The notes under the pieces are model-generated. The model was given only the letters and a program-made list of their open reading frames with translations, was not told the origin of the DNA and did no database searches. From positions 248,001 to 312,000 of the forward strand of contig NZ_CAKTGT010000001.1 in assembly GCF_934561735.1 (NCBI RefSeq): a DNA stretch of 64,000 bases, written 5' to 3'. Positions 49,902 to 58,202 of the stretch are shown one piece after another (the stretch's first letter is position 1; every line of letters begins with the position of its first letter). This DNA is from an uncultured Eubacterium sp. (GTDB lineage: Bacteria; Bacillota; Clostridia; Oscillospirales; Acutalibacteraceae). The position numbers and the translations under genes were made by a program.

Positions 49902-51076
49902 TATTTTATATTTCTCAATTCTTTCAGTTTAAATGCGGCGGCAATGGTTTTTGCGTCCGTGATTTCACCGCTCATAATTTTTGTTATAAGGGTGGAGAAT
50001 TTCATCTTTACCACCTGCAAAAATTCGTCCTCGTCAAGCTCTTGGTCGGTTTTACTGAGTCCGGTTGCCGCGTAAAGATAAATTTCTTCACTCGTGTAGC
50101 CCGGTGACGGATAAATTTTGCCGAGATCAATGTAATTTTCTGCGATTATGCCGCACTCCTCGTGCAATTCTCTTTTGCCCGTAACAAGCGGGTCTTCGCC
50201 TTTTTCACGCTTGCCTGCGGGAATTTCGTATATTGTTTCCTTGTAAGGATAGCGGAATTGACGCACCATATAAACACAGTCGTCATCGGTCAACGCAATA
50301 ATTCCCACTCCGCCCGGGTGGTCAACGATTTCTCTGTTTGCCTTGTCGCCGTTGCAAAGCACAATGTCATCCACATGGAAGGTGAGCACTCTGCCGTTAT
50401 ATATGCCTTGGGCATTTTCCGTTCTTTCGTACAAGCCGAGAGCGATTGATTCTATATCCTCGATTTTGTCGATTATATAGTCGGCACCGCTTTCGATAAG
50501 TTCAAATTTGTTGCCGAAGCCCCACAAAACGCCAACGCTTGTAACGCCGGCTTCCCGTGCACCGTCCATATCGTAAAATCTGTCACCAACCATAATTGCG
50601 TCGGTAGGTTCAATACCAAGCTCGTTGAGGCAACGGCTCAATATGCTTTGCTTTGATTCGCAGTCTGCGTTAAAGCTGACTGCACTGATGCAGTCAAAAT
50701 ATCCTTTAAGGTCTGATTTTATCAGCAGTTCTTCAACATAATTGATAGGCTTTGACGATGCAACGCCGAGCTTAAAGCCCTCGTTTTTGAGAGCCTTTAA
50801 AAGCTGTGGAATTCCTTTGTAAAACTCGCTTTCGTACAGTCCGATATTTGTATATCGCTCACGATATTTTTTTACAAGCTTTTCGGCGTCGGTTACGCTT
50901 TGATTAAATTTTTCCTGAAATGTTACAAGCAGGGGAGGACCGATGAAAAAATCAAGTTCTTCCCAATCCGGTGCATCGATATTAAACGCGTCAAGTGCAT
51001 ATTTTGCACTTTTTTTAACGCCTACACCGGTGTCGCAAAGTGTGCCGTCAAAGTCAAAAATAACCGCTTTAACCAT
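49901..51076 (-). CDS. HAD phosphatase-Nudix hydrolase fusion
   Basis: A 391-residue fusion of two hydrolases. Residues ~1-215 are a HAD phosphatase of the phosphoglycolate type (DFDGTLCDTG, ASSKPINYVEELL, MVGDRFYDMDGAREAGVTSVGV). Residues ~230-391 are a Nudix domain resembling ADP-ribose pyrophosphatase, with box GKREKGEDPLVTGKRELHEE and CGI following. The Nudix part could cleave ADP-ribose to AMP and ribose-5-phosphate, and the HAD part could dephosphorylate a related product; the substrates are inferred. It is translationally coupled at both ends (TAATG overlaps with the thioesterase and iscS). Confidence 0.86.
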   Translation of the reverse strand: MVKAVIFDFDGTLCDTGVGVKKSAKYALDAFNIDAPDWEELDFFIGPPLLVTFQEKFNQSVTDAEKLVKKYRERYTNIGLYESEFYKGIPQLLKALKNEGFKLGVASSKPINYVEELLIKSDLKGYFDCISAVSFNADCESKQSILSRCLNELGIEPTDAIMVGDRFYDMDGAREAGVTSVGVLWGFGNKFELIESGADYIIDKIEDIESIALGLYERTENAQGIYNGRVLTFHVDDIVLCNGDKANREIVDHPGGVGIIALTDDDCVYMVRQFRYPYKETIYEIPAGKREKGEDPLVTGKRELHEECGIIAENYIDLGKIYPSPGYTSEEIYLYAATGLSKTDQELDEDEFLQVVKMKFSTLITKIMSGEITDAKTIAAAFKLKELRNIK

Positions 51077-51465
51077 TATTTTGCCTCCACTTTTTTCATA
51101 AAACGCTTGCTGTCAACAACAAATCGCTCTATTGTTCCTTTGCCGATTACCGTGCCGTCCTCTTCGCAGGCCTTTACATCAAAGATGAGCTTTCTGCCCT
51201 GTGCTTCTTTGAGCTTTGCGTATGCAATTACAACCGTGCCGACGCCGCTTGCCTTGTCGTGGCTTACATTGATTGCCGTTCCGACAGTGGTTTCGTCACC
51301 CTCCAAGCAGTCGGATATAGCAGTGCAGGTTGCCTTTTCCATAAGTGCTATCATAAACGGTGTGCCGAATACAGGCAAAGAGCCGCTTTGTGCCGCAATA
51401 GCCGTGTTTGTGGAATTAACTATGGTAAGAGCCTCGCCCTTAACTTCCGTAAAAATTTCTTGCAT
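51076..51465 (-). CDS. FlK-type hotdog thioesterase
   Basis: A 129-residue single hotdog-fold protein resembling the fluoroacetyl-CoA thioesterase FlK family: STNTAIAAQSGSLPVFGTPFM, ALMEKAT and TAINVSHDKAS, which supply the usual Thr/Glu/His set. Family members hydrolyse acyl-CoA or clear unusual CoA esters in the cytoplasm. GAGGTG precedes the ATG at 51465; five upstream codons are excluded. It is the first gene of the thioesterase-HAD-Nudix-iscS-thiI-pseudo-sortase operon. Confidence 0.82.
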   Translation of the reverse strand: MQEIFTEVKGEALTIVNSTNTAIAAQSGSLPVFGTPFMIALMEKATCTAISDCLEGDETTVGTAINVSHDKASGVGTVVIAYAKLKEAQGRKLIFDVKACEEDGTVIGKGTIERFVVDSKRFMKKVEAK

Positions 51466-52042
51466 AAGTTCACCTCGCAATTTATTCGATATATTATAAC
51501 ATATAATTGTAATTAATACAATATATAGGCAGAGTTTATTTGTATTAACGAATTGTTTGATGTTCGGATTTTGCAGGCGAACACAGTTCGCCCCTACGGA
51601 ATTTGGGTAAAAAGAATATTGTAGGTACGATTTTTAAAAGGCTCTTGAGAAATGATATTTTTGCTATATTAAACTAATTGAGTGAGAATGAATATGTGCT
51701 TGAAATATAGTTATACAGCTAAGATGACGGTTGAATTCTGTTTTCTTGCGAAGGAAGATGTACCTCGTCAAAACATATTCCATATAGAACAAAACAAAGT
51801 TTTGTAATTATACTGCATATGTTTTTCCTCTTTCCAAAAAATCAAATGATTTTTTGGAAGCCTTTATATTTCGACTGAGCAAAAAACAGAAAGTGCCAAA
51901 TATTTATTGAATTCGATATTCAATAAATATTTCCGTTCGTTTTTGTGACAAATGATTTTTTATTATATTAAACTAATTGAGCGAGAATGATTTTGTGTTT
52001 TAAAGCAGGCACGCTTCAGCCGTTATATTAGTTGTATAAAAG
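51466..52042. repeat. Intergenic repeats: GCGAAC palindrome, direct repeats and two-hairpin element copy 2
   Basis: No gene is supported. GGCGAAC-ACA-GTTCGCC lies at 51576-51592. A ~48-bp imperfect direct repeat (TATATTAAACTAATTGAG core) occurs at 51650-51698 and 51950-51997. Between them is the two-hairpin element: CTGTTTTCTTGC (51738-51749) with GCAAAAAACAG (51879-51889), interrupted by ~130 bp, then AAATATTTATTGAAT-TCGAT-ATTCAATAAATATTT (51898-51932). It matches the copy at 46312-46410 in order and loops. Confidence 0.75.
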
Positions 52043-52142
52043 AAAAAAGAGTAGGTGTAACACCTACTCTTTTCCCTCTCTGTCTATAACAAACTATAGG
52101 AGGACAGGTTACCCAAAACGGTTGCGGCTCCGTTTTGAGCGT
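52043..52142 (-). ncRNA. Candidate small RNA with anti-Shine-Dalgarno segment
   Basis: A free-standing minus-strand unit with promoter, ~100-nt transcript and intrinsic terminator. The RNA starts near 52142, forms CAAAACGG/CCGTTTTG (loop AGCCGCAA), then a CTGTC/GACAG stem whose 5' side is followed by CTCCT, a perfect anti-Shine-Dalgarno match, and ends in GAGTAGGTG-TAA-type hairpin with T6 (52043-52075). No gene follows on this strand for ~570 bp, so it is not an obvious leader. A regulatory RNA acting on ribosome sites is inferred. Confidence 0.65.
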
Positions 52143-52148
52143 ATGAAC

Positions 52149-52177
52149 ATTATAGTAAAAATTTACTAACTTGTCAA
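52149..52177 (-). promoter_or_regulatory. Promoter of the small RNA
   Basis: Minus strand: perfect TTGACA (52172-52177), 17-bp spacer, perfect TATAAT (52149-52154), among the strongest promoters in the window. Confidence 0.85.
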
Positions 52178-52343
52178 GGGAAAAGTTAAAACATTTTTGG
52201 TAAATTATACAAAAATAGCAATGAAATTTTATGATGATGTTCATAAAATTAAATTGTTGCCTTTTAATAGACAAAAACAACGGTTTTTGTACCCATTGTC
52301 GATTTCTGTCGAGAAGTTTTTTGGACCTTTTTTCCAAAAAACA

Positions 52344-52372
52344 TTGACATAATACAAATGTTCGACTAATAT
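52344..52372 (+). promoter_or_regulatory. Promoter of the SOS-box operon
   Basis: TTGACA (52344-52349), a 17-bp spacer and TAATAT (52367-52372). Confidence 0.75.
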
Positions 52373-52395
52373 AAGCATTAGACAACGGCAGAAAA

Positions 52396-52409
52396 CGAAC
52401 ATAAGTTCG
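52396..52409. promoter_or_regulatory. LexA (SOS) box
   Basis: CGAACATAAGTTCG matches the Gram-positive LexA consensus CGAAC-N4-GTTCG at all ten fixed positions. It lies ~25 bp downstream of the predicted transcription start, so bound LexA would block the transcript of 52481-53018. Confidence 0.75.
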
Positions 52410-52480
52410 ACAGTGCATTTGTCATAAATTGACGAACCACTCAAGTCGATTTGAAGTTTAAAACGAAAGAAGGGCATAAG

Positions 52481-52705
52481 ATGACAATTAATGAATTGGC
52501 TCATGAATATGAGCAGCAATACAAGGTTTTGAGTGCACGACTTGACGCAATGAAACCGTTACTTTGCGTGTATCGCGGCGAAGACCTTGTAACGCTGAGA
52601 AGAAAAATAAAAATATATTACGATATGGCTTGTGAATGCAGAAGAACGGCATCAATGCTTTTTGGATATTATGAGGAGGACAACAATGATGATAGATTTT
52701 ATTAA
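52481..52705 (+). CDS. Small helical protein of unknown function
   Basis: A 74-residue, probably helical, charged protein (MTINELAHEYEQQYKVLSAR, then LRRKIKIYYDMACECRRTAS). The ATG at 52481 follows AAGGGC; ten upstream codons are excluded. I do not recognise a family. Its end overlaps the sigma-like gene by 20 bp and both lie behind the same promoter and LexA box, so it is likely to work with that protein or in the same DNA-damage response. Confidence 0.7.
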   Translation: MTINELAHEYEQQYKVLSARLDAMKPLLCVYRGEDLVTLRRKIKIYYDMACECRRTASMLFGYYEEDNNDDRFY

Positions 52706-53018
52706 TAATTATTATTACGAGGATTATTCTGCGGTGGAGGGAATGGACAAGGAAAAGGCAAAGAAAAAGGCTTTTTCAACCGTTTTGCCTATAATTATGC
52801 AGGAGGAACTTACACCGATGCAAAGCGTCTGCCTAAGATACAGATATGAAAATCACAAAACACAGGCAGAAATCGCAAATTTGCTCAAGCTGTCACAACC
52901 GACCGTTTCCCGTCATATTTCATCGGCAAAGGAAAAGATGAACAACTCTCTCGGTTATTGCTACATAGCACTTTCAAAGGCTATTGATGAATACGACAGA
53001 CTTGCAAATTCTATATAA
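52686..53018 (+). CDS. Sigma-70 region-4-like DNA-binding protein
   Basis: A 110-residue protein with a C-terminal helix-turn-helix of the sigma-70 region 4 type: LTPMQSVCLRYRYENHKTQA, then EIANLLKLSQPTVSRHISSA (residues ~40-85). It lacks region 2, so it is not a complete sigma factor; similar proteins occur in phages and accessory elements (ArpU/sigma-like regulators). GGAGG precedes the tandem ATGs at 52686/52689. It is the second gene of an SOS-box-controlled pair. Confidence 0.78.
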   Translation: MMIDFINNYYYEDYSAVEGMDKEKAKKKAFSTVLPIIMQEELTPMQSVCLRYRYENHKTQAEIANLLKLSQPTVSRHISSAKEKMNNSLGYCYIALSKAIDEYDRLANSI

Positions 53019-53128
53019 TCAGGCAGGTAATTGACGGCTGTTCAAGGCAGTTTTAATGCACCGTCACACCGTTTTTGCCTGTAATCTTACATACTATAAT
53101 ATGTATATAAATATAAAACTGACACAAA

Positions 53129-53167
53129 CAAAAAGCGTTGCGGCAACAAAACCGTAACGCTTTTTTA
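53129..53167. terminator. Bidirectional terminator
   Basis: AAAGCGTT-G-CGG pairs with CCG-T-AACGCTTT, then T6, between the sigma-like operon and the ECF S-component gene. Confidence 0.8.
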
Positions 53168-53189
53168 AAAGGAAATTTATTATATTTGA

Positions 53190-53708
53190 TTAAATATACT
53201 TTTGAATCTTAATTTTGTCGAGGACTGCACCGACAATAACAAACACGATTGCCGAACCCAATGCCTGCACGCATGAAAACGGCACGGATGTAAGTGCTGT
53301 AGGGAATGAATACATAAGTCCTTCGGCAACAAGATAACCGCCGATTGTCCAAAGACCGGATACAACGGTCATAAGTACAGTCCATTTTGTAATGATTTTG
53401 TGGTTTGTATTTCTTACAACAAGAATAAACGGAACAGCGTTGATTGCCTTGATGATTGCCGTGGCAGGTGCCCATTGAGGTGCACCCGAAATTACATCGG
53501 CAAGTGCTCCGCCGATAGCCGCAGCAAGTGATGCCCAAGGGCCGAGCAAACAGCCTGCAAGATAAATCATACTGTCACCGAAGTGAAGATAGCCCGAGTT
53601 GATGCCGGTAGGCATTTTGATAAAAGCTGTTGCAACACAAATCAGAGCCGCCATAAGACCTGTTATGCAAATGCGTTTTACTTTGTTGTTTTTGCTTGTT
53701 TTTTCCAT
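53190..53708 (-). CDS. ECF transporter S component (substrate unresolved)
   Basis: A 172-residue, six-helix vitamin or precursor-binding S component of an energy-coupling factor transporter. GLMAALICVATAF is the coupling helix motif; SGYLHFGDSMIYLAGCLLGP and GAPQWAPATAIIKAINAVPF resemble the DUF1393/ECF-S group (riboflavin-, pantothenate- or pyrimidine-type). It needs the shared EcfA/A'/T module, which is not here, so it is a group II type. GGGAG precedes the ATG. AAAACATTCTC near 53707 and GAGAATGTTTT near 53785 form an inverted repeat around its upstream region. Confidence 0.82.
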   Translation of the reverse strand: MEKTSKNNKVKRICITGLMAALICVATAFIKMPTGINSGYLHFGDSMIYLAGCLLGPWASLAAAIGGALADVISGAPQWAPATAIIKAINAVPFILVVRNTNHKIITKWTVLMTVVSGLWTIGGYLVAEGLMYSFPTALTSVPFSCVQALGSAIVFVIVGAVLDKIKIQKYI

Positions 53709-53804
53709 AAAACATTCTCCCGTCTGTTTGTTAAATATAAGATATTATACAATACACTTAACCATTAAAACAGATATAGAAAAGAGAATGTTTTAGAGTA
53801 CAGA

Positions 53805-54476
53805 TTAATATGTTTTTATAAATTCAAAGTTCATTGATTTTAAGGTGTCGAGCAAATCGGCATTGTTGCGTATCGGCTTGTCTGTGATTATGCCGCCCCT
53901 TGCAAGTTGTTTCGGCACATGAAAGTCCGAACCCGATATCATCAGCTTGCCGTTTTGCTTTGCCCACGCTTCGGCTTTTTCGTTGCTTTTTTTGTCGGTT
54001 TTGCCGTTGTAGATTTCAACGCCGTCCAAATATTCGGGATTGCATCTGCGTATGCCGGGTCTGAACGGGTGAGCCTGATACACCAAATAGCCTTGGCTGT
54101 GCATAAGTTCGCTCATATCTTTTTCCCACAGGGCAAGCAAATTGCCTTGTTCCCTGAGCCATTTTTCGTCAACGCCGTAAATTAGGTAGTCGTTTGCCGT
54201 TGCGTAATGCCTAAGTTCCATTCCGAACATAACGGAAAAATTGTCGTCCTCGTATTTTTTCATCTCGTAATAAGGATTGATGTAGCAATCAATGAATTTT
54301 TTGGGATTAAAAAGTCCGTGGAGCAAATCAAAGGTCAGCGGACTGTAATGGTCGGTCAATACAATGCCCGAATAACCTTTTTCCTTGTACATTCTTGCAA
54401 TGTCTTTCGGTTCGGTTCTGCCGCATTGACGGGAGCCGTATTTTGTGTGAGTGTGTAATTCGTATTTGTATTTCAT
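53805..54476 (-). CDS. PHP-domain metal-dependent phosphoesterase
   Basis: A 223-residue PHP-domain protein: ELHTHTKYGSRQCG (HxH), IVLTDHYSP, FGMELRHY, QAHPFRPG and ISGSDFHVP give the usual metal ligands. Family members hydrolyse phosphoesters, for example of nucleotides or histidinol phosphate; the substrate is unknown. The ATG at 54476 overlaps the recG stop by one base, so it is probably translated after recG; fourteen upstream codons are excluded. The ribosome site is weak. Confidence 0.82.
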   Translation of the reverse strand: MKYKYELHTHTKYGSRQCGRTEPKDIARMYKEKGYSGIVLTDHYSPLTFDLLHGLFNPKKFIDCYINPYYEMKKYEDDNFSVMFGMELRHYATANDYLIYGVDEKWLREQGNLLALWEKDMSELMHSQGYLVYQAHPFRPGIRRCNPEYLDGVEIYNGKTDKKSNEKAEAWAKQNGKLMISGSDFHVPKQLARGGIITDKPIRNNADLLDTLKSMNFEFIKTY

Positions 54477-56494
54477 CAATAGTCTGTCTTTCTGAACATA
54501 TTTGAAATTTGCGTGCAAAGTTCCGGGAAATAATCAAGATTAGGGTCGTCTTTCAGTATGAATTTTGCACATTCACGGCTTTGCTCGAGAATTTTTGTGT
54601 CTTCAAGCATATCGGCGATTTTGAGTTGCGGCAGTCCGTGTTGCCTTGTGCCGAAAAAGTCGCCCGGGCCTCTTGTTTTGAGGTCGTAGTCTGCAATTTT
54701 AAAGCCGTCGGAGGTGGATTTAAGAAGTTTTAGGCGTTCAACCGAACTTTCGGATTTGTTGTCGGATACCAAAATGCAAAAGCTTTTGTCCTTGCCTCTG
54801 CCTACTCGCCCTCTTAGCTGGTGAAGCTGTGACAAACCGAATCGGTCGGCGTTTTCAATCAGCATAACGGTTGCACTCGGTACATCAACACCAACCTCAA
54901 CAACAGTGGTTGAAACAAGAATTTGCACATTTCCGTTTGCAAATTCCTGCATAACCTTGTCCTTTTCTTTTGGCTTCATTTTGCCGTGGAGAAGCCCCAA
55001 GTTATAGCCTTGGAACACTTGAGTTGACAGCTTGTCGGCATATTCCTTTGCGGATATGAGGTCGCTTTCGTTGTCGTCAACAAGTGAGCACACAATGTAT
55101 GCCTGGTTGCCGTTGTCAACAGCGTTTTTGATGAATTTGTATATTCTTTGATGATATGCGCTTGTTACCAAATCGGTGCGGATTTCCTGCCTGCCGGGCG
55201 GAAGTTCGTTGAGCACGCTTATGTCCAAATCGCCGTAAATAATCAGCCCCATGGTTCTCGGAATCGGTGTTGCGGACATAACGAGAAGATGCGGATTGTT
55301 GCCTTTCATAGCAAGGTTTGAGCGTTGTTCAACACCGAATCTGTGCTGTTCGTCCGTGCAAACAAGACCGAGATTTAGGAATTCAACATCGTTTTGAATA
55401 AGCGCGTGTGTGCCGATAATCAAATCAATTTGACCCTCGGACAGAGCAAGTTTGATTTTTTTCTTTTCTGCCGCCTTTGTTGAGCCTGTCAGCAGTGCAA
55501 TGTTGATGTTTGTGCCGTCAAACAGCTTGCAAAAACTGTTGTAATGCTGGGTGGCAAGAATTTCGGTCGGTGCCATCATTGCGGCTTGGTATCCGTTTTT
55601 GATGACGGTGTACATAACCGCACCGGCAACGGCGGTTTTGCCTGAACCGACATCGCCCTGTATCAGTCGGTTCATCTGCCTGTCGCTTTGCAAATCGGCT
55701 ACGCAGTCGGCAACCGCTTTTTTCTGTGCATTTGTCGGAGTAAAAGGCAGAAGCGAGTAAAATTCGTTGCTGAAGTCGTTTGACATTTTCAGCATATTTT
55801 TTGTTGCACGCTTGCTTTTAAGTTTCATCAAGCCGAGTTGAAGCGTAAGCAGTTCTTCAAAAATCAGTCTGCGTCGTGCAATTTCTATATTTTCTTCTTT
55901 GCTCGGAAAGTGAATTTGCCTGATCGCAAAATCAAGCGGGCAAAGATTGTATTCTGCTTGTATATATTCGGGCAGAGTATCGTTTATTTTGCCGATTTTT
56001 TCCAATCCTGCTTTTACAACCTTTTCTATGATTTTTGACGAAAGGTTTGTAGTTGCGGGATAAATCGGCTCAATGCCCGTTGCCTTTTCGGCTTTTTCGA
56101 TTTGAGGGGAGCTCATCGACGCTTCGGTAAAAGTTTTGTCAACCTTGCCGTAGAGTATGTAATCGTCAAATGTACGCAATGATTTTGCAAGGTAAACATT
56201 GTTAAAAATCGTTACATGGATAACGGTTTCTCCGTCGGTAAAGTTGCATTTGTACAGCATAAGTCCTTTTCGGATTTTAGCTTCTTTAACAGGTGTAATC
56301 ATTGTGGCTTTGATAAATGCCGTGTCGCCCGATTGAACATCTTTTACGTTCAGCGTTTTGCTCCAGTCAATGTATTTTCTCGGATAAAAGTGAATAAGGT
56401 CCTCCAAAGTGTAAATGCCCAACTTATTGAAAAGTCGGGCTCTTTTATCTCCTACACCTTTTATGAATTGTATGCTGTAATCACTGTAATCCAT
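54476..56494 (-). CDS. recG: ATP-dependent DNA helicase RecG
   Basis: A 672-residue full-length RecG that reverses stalled replication forks and branch-migrates Holliday junctions. The wedge/OB domain (~1-190) contains FIKGVGDKRARLFNKLGI; helicase motifs are Walker A GDVGSGKTAVA, DEQHRFGVEQR, SATPIPRT, motif IV-VI through QLHQLRGRVGRGKDKSFCIL. It follows yloU-yloV in the order conserved in many Firmicutes. Confidence 0.96.
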   Translation of the reverse strand: MDYSDYSIQFIKGVGDKRARLFNKLGIYTLEDLIHFYPRKYIDWSKTLNVKDVQSGDTAFIKATMITPVKEAKIRKGLMLYKCNFTDGETVIHVTIFNNVYLAKSLRTFDDYILYGKVDKTFTEASMSSPQIEKAEKATGIEPIYPATTNLSSKIIEKVVKAGLEKIGKINDTLPEYIQAEYNLCPLDFAIRQIHFPSKEENIEIARRRLIFEELLTLQLGLMKLKSKRATKNMLKMSNDFSNEFYSLLPFTPTNAQKKAVADCVADLQSDRQMNRLIQGDVGSGKTAVAGAVMYTVIKNGYQAAMMAPTEILATQHYNSFCKLFDGTNINIALLTGSTKAAEKKKIKLALSEGQIDLIIGTHALIQNDVEFLNLGLVCTDEQHRFGVEQRSNLAMKGNNPHLLVMSATPIPRTMGLIIYGDLDISVLNELPPGRQEIRTDLVTSAYHQRIYKFIKNAVDNGNQAYIVCSLVDDNESDLISAKEYADKLSTQVFQGYNLGLLHGKMKPKEKDKVMQEFANGNVQILVSTTVVEVGVDVPSATVMLIENADRFGLSQLHQLRGRVGRGKDKSFCILVSDNKSESSVERLKLLKSTSDGFKIADYDLKTRGPGDFFGTRQHGLPQLKIADMLEDTKILEQSRECAKFILKDDPNLDYFPELCTQISNMFRKTDY

Positions 56495-56561
56495 AATATA
56501 AGACCTTGAATTTAAAGGTAAATAATCGTTTGTCGGCGGTTCGCCGTTACGATAGATTTTG

Positions 56562-58187
56562 TTATTCCACCGAGATGAGGTAGTAGTATACCGGCTGTCC
56601 GCCGTTAACTATGCTCACTTCAATGTTGCTTTGGTATTTTTCGGTGAGTTTTTCTTCAATCTTTTGTGCGTCCTCTTCGGTTGCGTCCTCGCCGTAAATA
56701 ATTGTTACAAGTGCATTTTCGTCGGGGTTGAACAGTTCGTCCGTTGCGGAAAATGCAATTTCTTCCTTGTTTTCGCCTATGAATTTGATTGCACCGTTGC
56801 AAAGGCCCATAATCTGACCTTCTTTAATCGGCTTGCCGTCAACCTCGCTGTCACGGGCGGCAAATGTAACCGATGCGGTTTGCACGGCTCCTGCCATTTG
56901 CATCATTGTGTCAACATTCTCTTCCTTGCCTGCGGTTTCGTCAAACGCAAGCATTGCCGAAATGCCCTGCGGCACCGTCTTGGTTTCAAGCACGATAACT
57001 TCTCTGTCCTTTACGCTGTTTTTTGCCATTTGTGCCGCCATAATGATGTTTTTGTTGTTTGGCAAAACATATACAACCTTAGCCGGAACTTTAAGTACGG
57101 CTTTGATTATGTCGTCCGTTGACGGATTCATCGTCTGTCCGCCGCTTACAACAATGTCTGCTCCGAGGTCGGAGAACAATTCTGCAAGACCGTCACCTGC
57201 ACAAACGGATACAAAGCCGTATTCGTTTTCAGGCTCAACAATCTCGTTTTCGTCACTCTTTTCAGGTTCTTCCTGTTTTGGAGTGGCAAGGTTTTGTATA
57301 TTGATGTCAAAAAGTTGACCGTATTTTGTAGCAGTTTGCACAATCGTTCCAAGCTGTTCACTTGTAACTTTAACTGTAATTTTGCCGTTTTCCTCGTGCA
57401 CTTCAACATTTGTACCGATTGCTTCAAGATATGCACGGAGCTTGATGGAGTCGCTCTCTTTTGCACCGTGTTCCTTTTGGATGACAAATTCACATTCGTA
57501 GCCCGTTTGAGCTTTTTCGTCGGACAAATCGGACTTTTTATCCGCAATGGCTTCCTCGCCGATAGGGCGGATTATCACATCGTTGATAAATACGGATTTA
57601 ATGCCCTCGAGTATGAGTACAAAGCCCTGACCGCCGGCATCCACAACGCCTGCCTGCTTAAGAACAGGAAGCATATCCGGAGTTTTTGCAAGTGCTTCCT
57701 TTGCCGCTTCAAGTGCCGCTAAGAATACTTCAACCGGTTCGTTGTTGCTCGGTGCAAATTCTTCTGCAGCTTCGGCGGCACATCTTACAACCGTAAGTAT
57801 TGTGCCCTCGGTCGGCTTCATAACAGCTTTGTATGCTGCGTCACTGCCCATGCGGAATGCCCGTGCAATATCGTTGCCGTCAGCTTTTTCAAGACCTTTG
57901 AACGCCTTTGAAAAACCACGGAATATAAGCGAAAGAATAACGCCGGAGTTACCTCTTGCACCCCTGAGAAGTGCGGAAGCAACACGCTTTGCAACATCGC
58001 CGAGGTCGCTGTCGTCCTCCATATTCTTTATGTCGTCCGATGCCGATGCGATGGTCATCGACATATTTGTGCCTGTGTCGCCGTCCGGAACAGGGAAAAT
58101 ATTAAGTGCGTCAACCGCCTGTCTGCTGTTTGATATGTTGTTTGCGGCGGAAATAACTCCGTCGCGTAACATCTGTCCTGTAATCAT
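56562..58187 (-). CDS. DAK2-domain protein, fatty acid kinase FakA-like (YloV)
   Basis: A 541-residue protein. The N-terminal DAK2 (dihydroxyacetone-kinase-like) nucleotide-binding domain (~1-205) has FPVPDGDTGTNMS and GARGNSGVIL; the middle and C-terminal (~250-541) domains match the YloV/FakA family. FakA phosphorylates fatty acids presented by a FakB carrier for phospholipid synthesis. No FakB lies in the window. It sits between yloU and recG, as in Bacillus. GGAGGAT precedes the ATG. Confidence 0.92.
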   Translation of the reverse strand: MITGQMLRDGVISAANNISNSRQAVDALNIFPVPDGDTGTNMSMTIASASDDIKNMEDDSDLGDVAKRVASALLRGARGNSGVILSLIFRGFSKAFKGLEKADGNDIARAFRMGSDAAYKAVMKPTEGTILTVVRCAAEAAEEFAPSNNEPVEVFLAALEAAKEALAKTPDMLPVLKQAGVVDAGGQGFVLILEGIKSVFINDVIIRPIGEEAIADKKSDLSDEKAQTGYECEFVIQKEHGAKESDSIKLRAYLEAIGTNVEVHEENGKITVKVTSEQLGTIVQTATKYGQLFDINIQNLATPKQEEPEKSDENEIVEPENEYGFVSVCAGDGLAELFSDLGADIVVSGGQTMNPSTDDIIKAVLKVPAKVVYVLPNNKNIIMAAQMAKNSVKDREVIVLETKTVPQGISAMLAFDETAGKEENVDTMMQMAGAVQTASVTFAARDSEVDGKPIKEGQIMGLCNGAIKFIGENKEEIAFSATDELFNPDENALVTIIYGEDATEEDAQKIEEKLTEKYQSNIEVSIVNGGQPVYYYLISVE

Positions 58188-58202
58188 GGTTATCCTCCGA
58201 GA

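Noticed and set aside
52023..52418. 131-codon minus-strand open frame
   Set aside because: It runs across a terminator, a strong promoter and the small RNA, has no ribosome site, and its codon content is unlike the neighbours.
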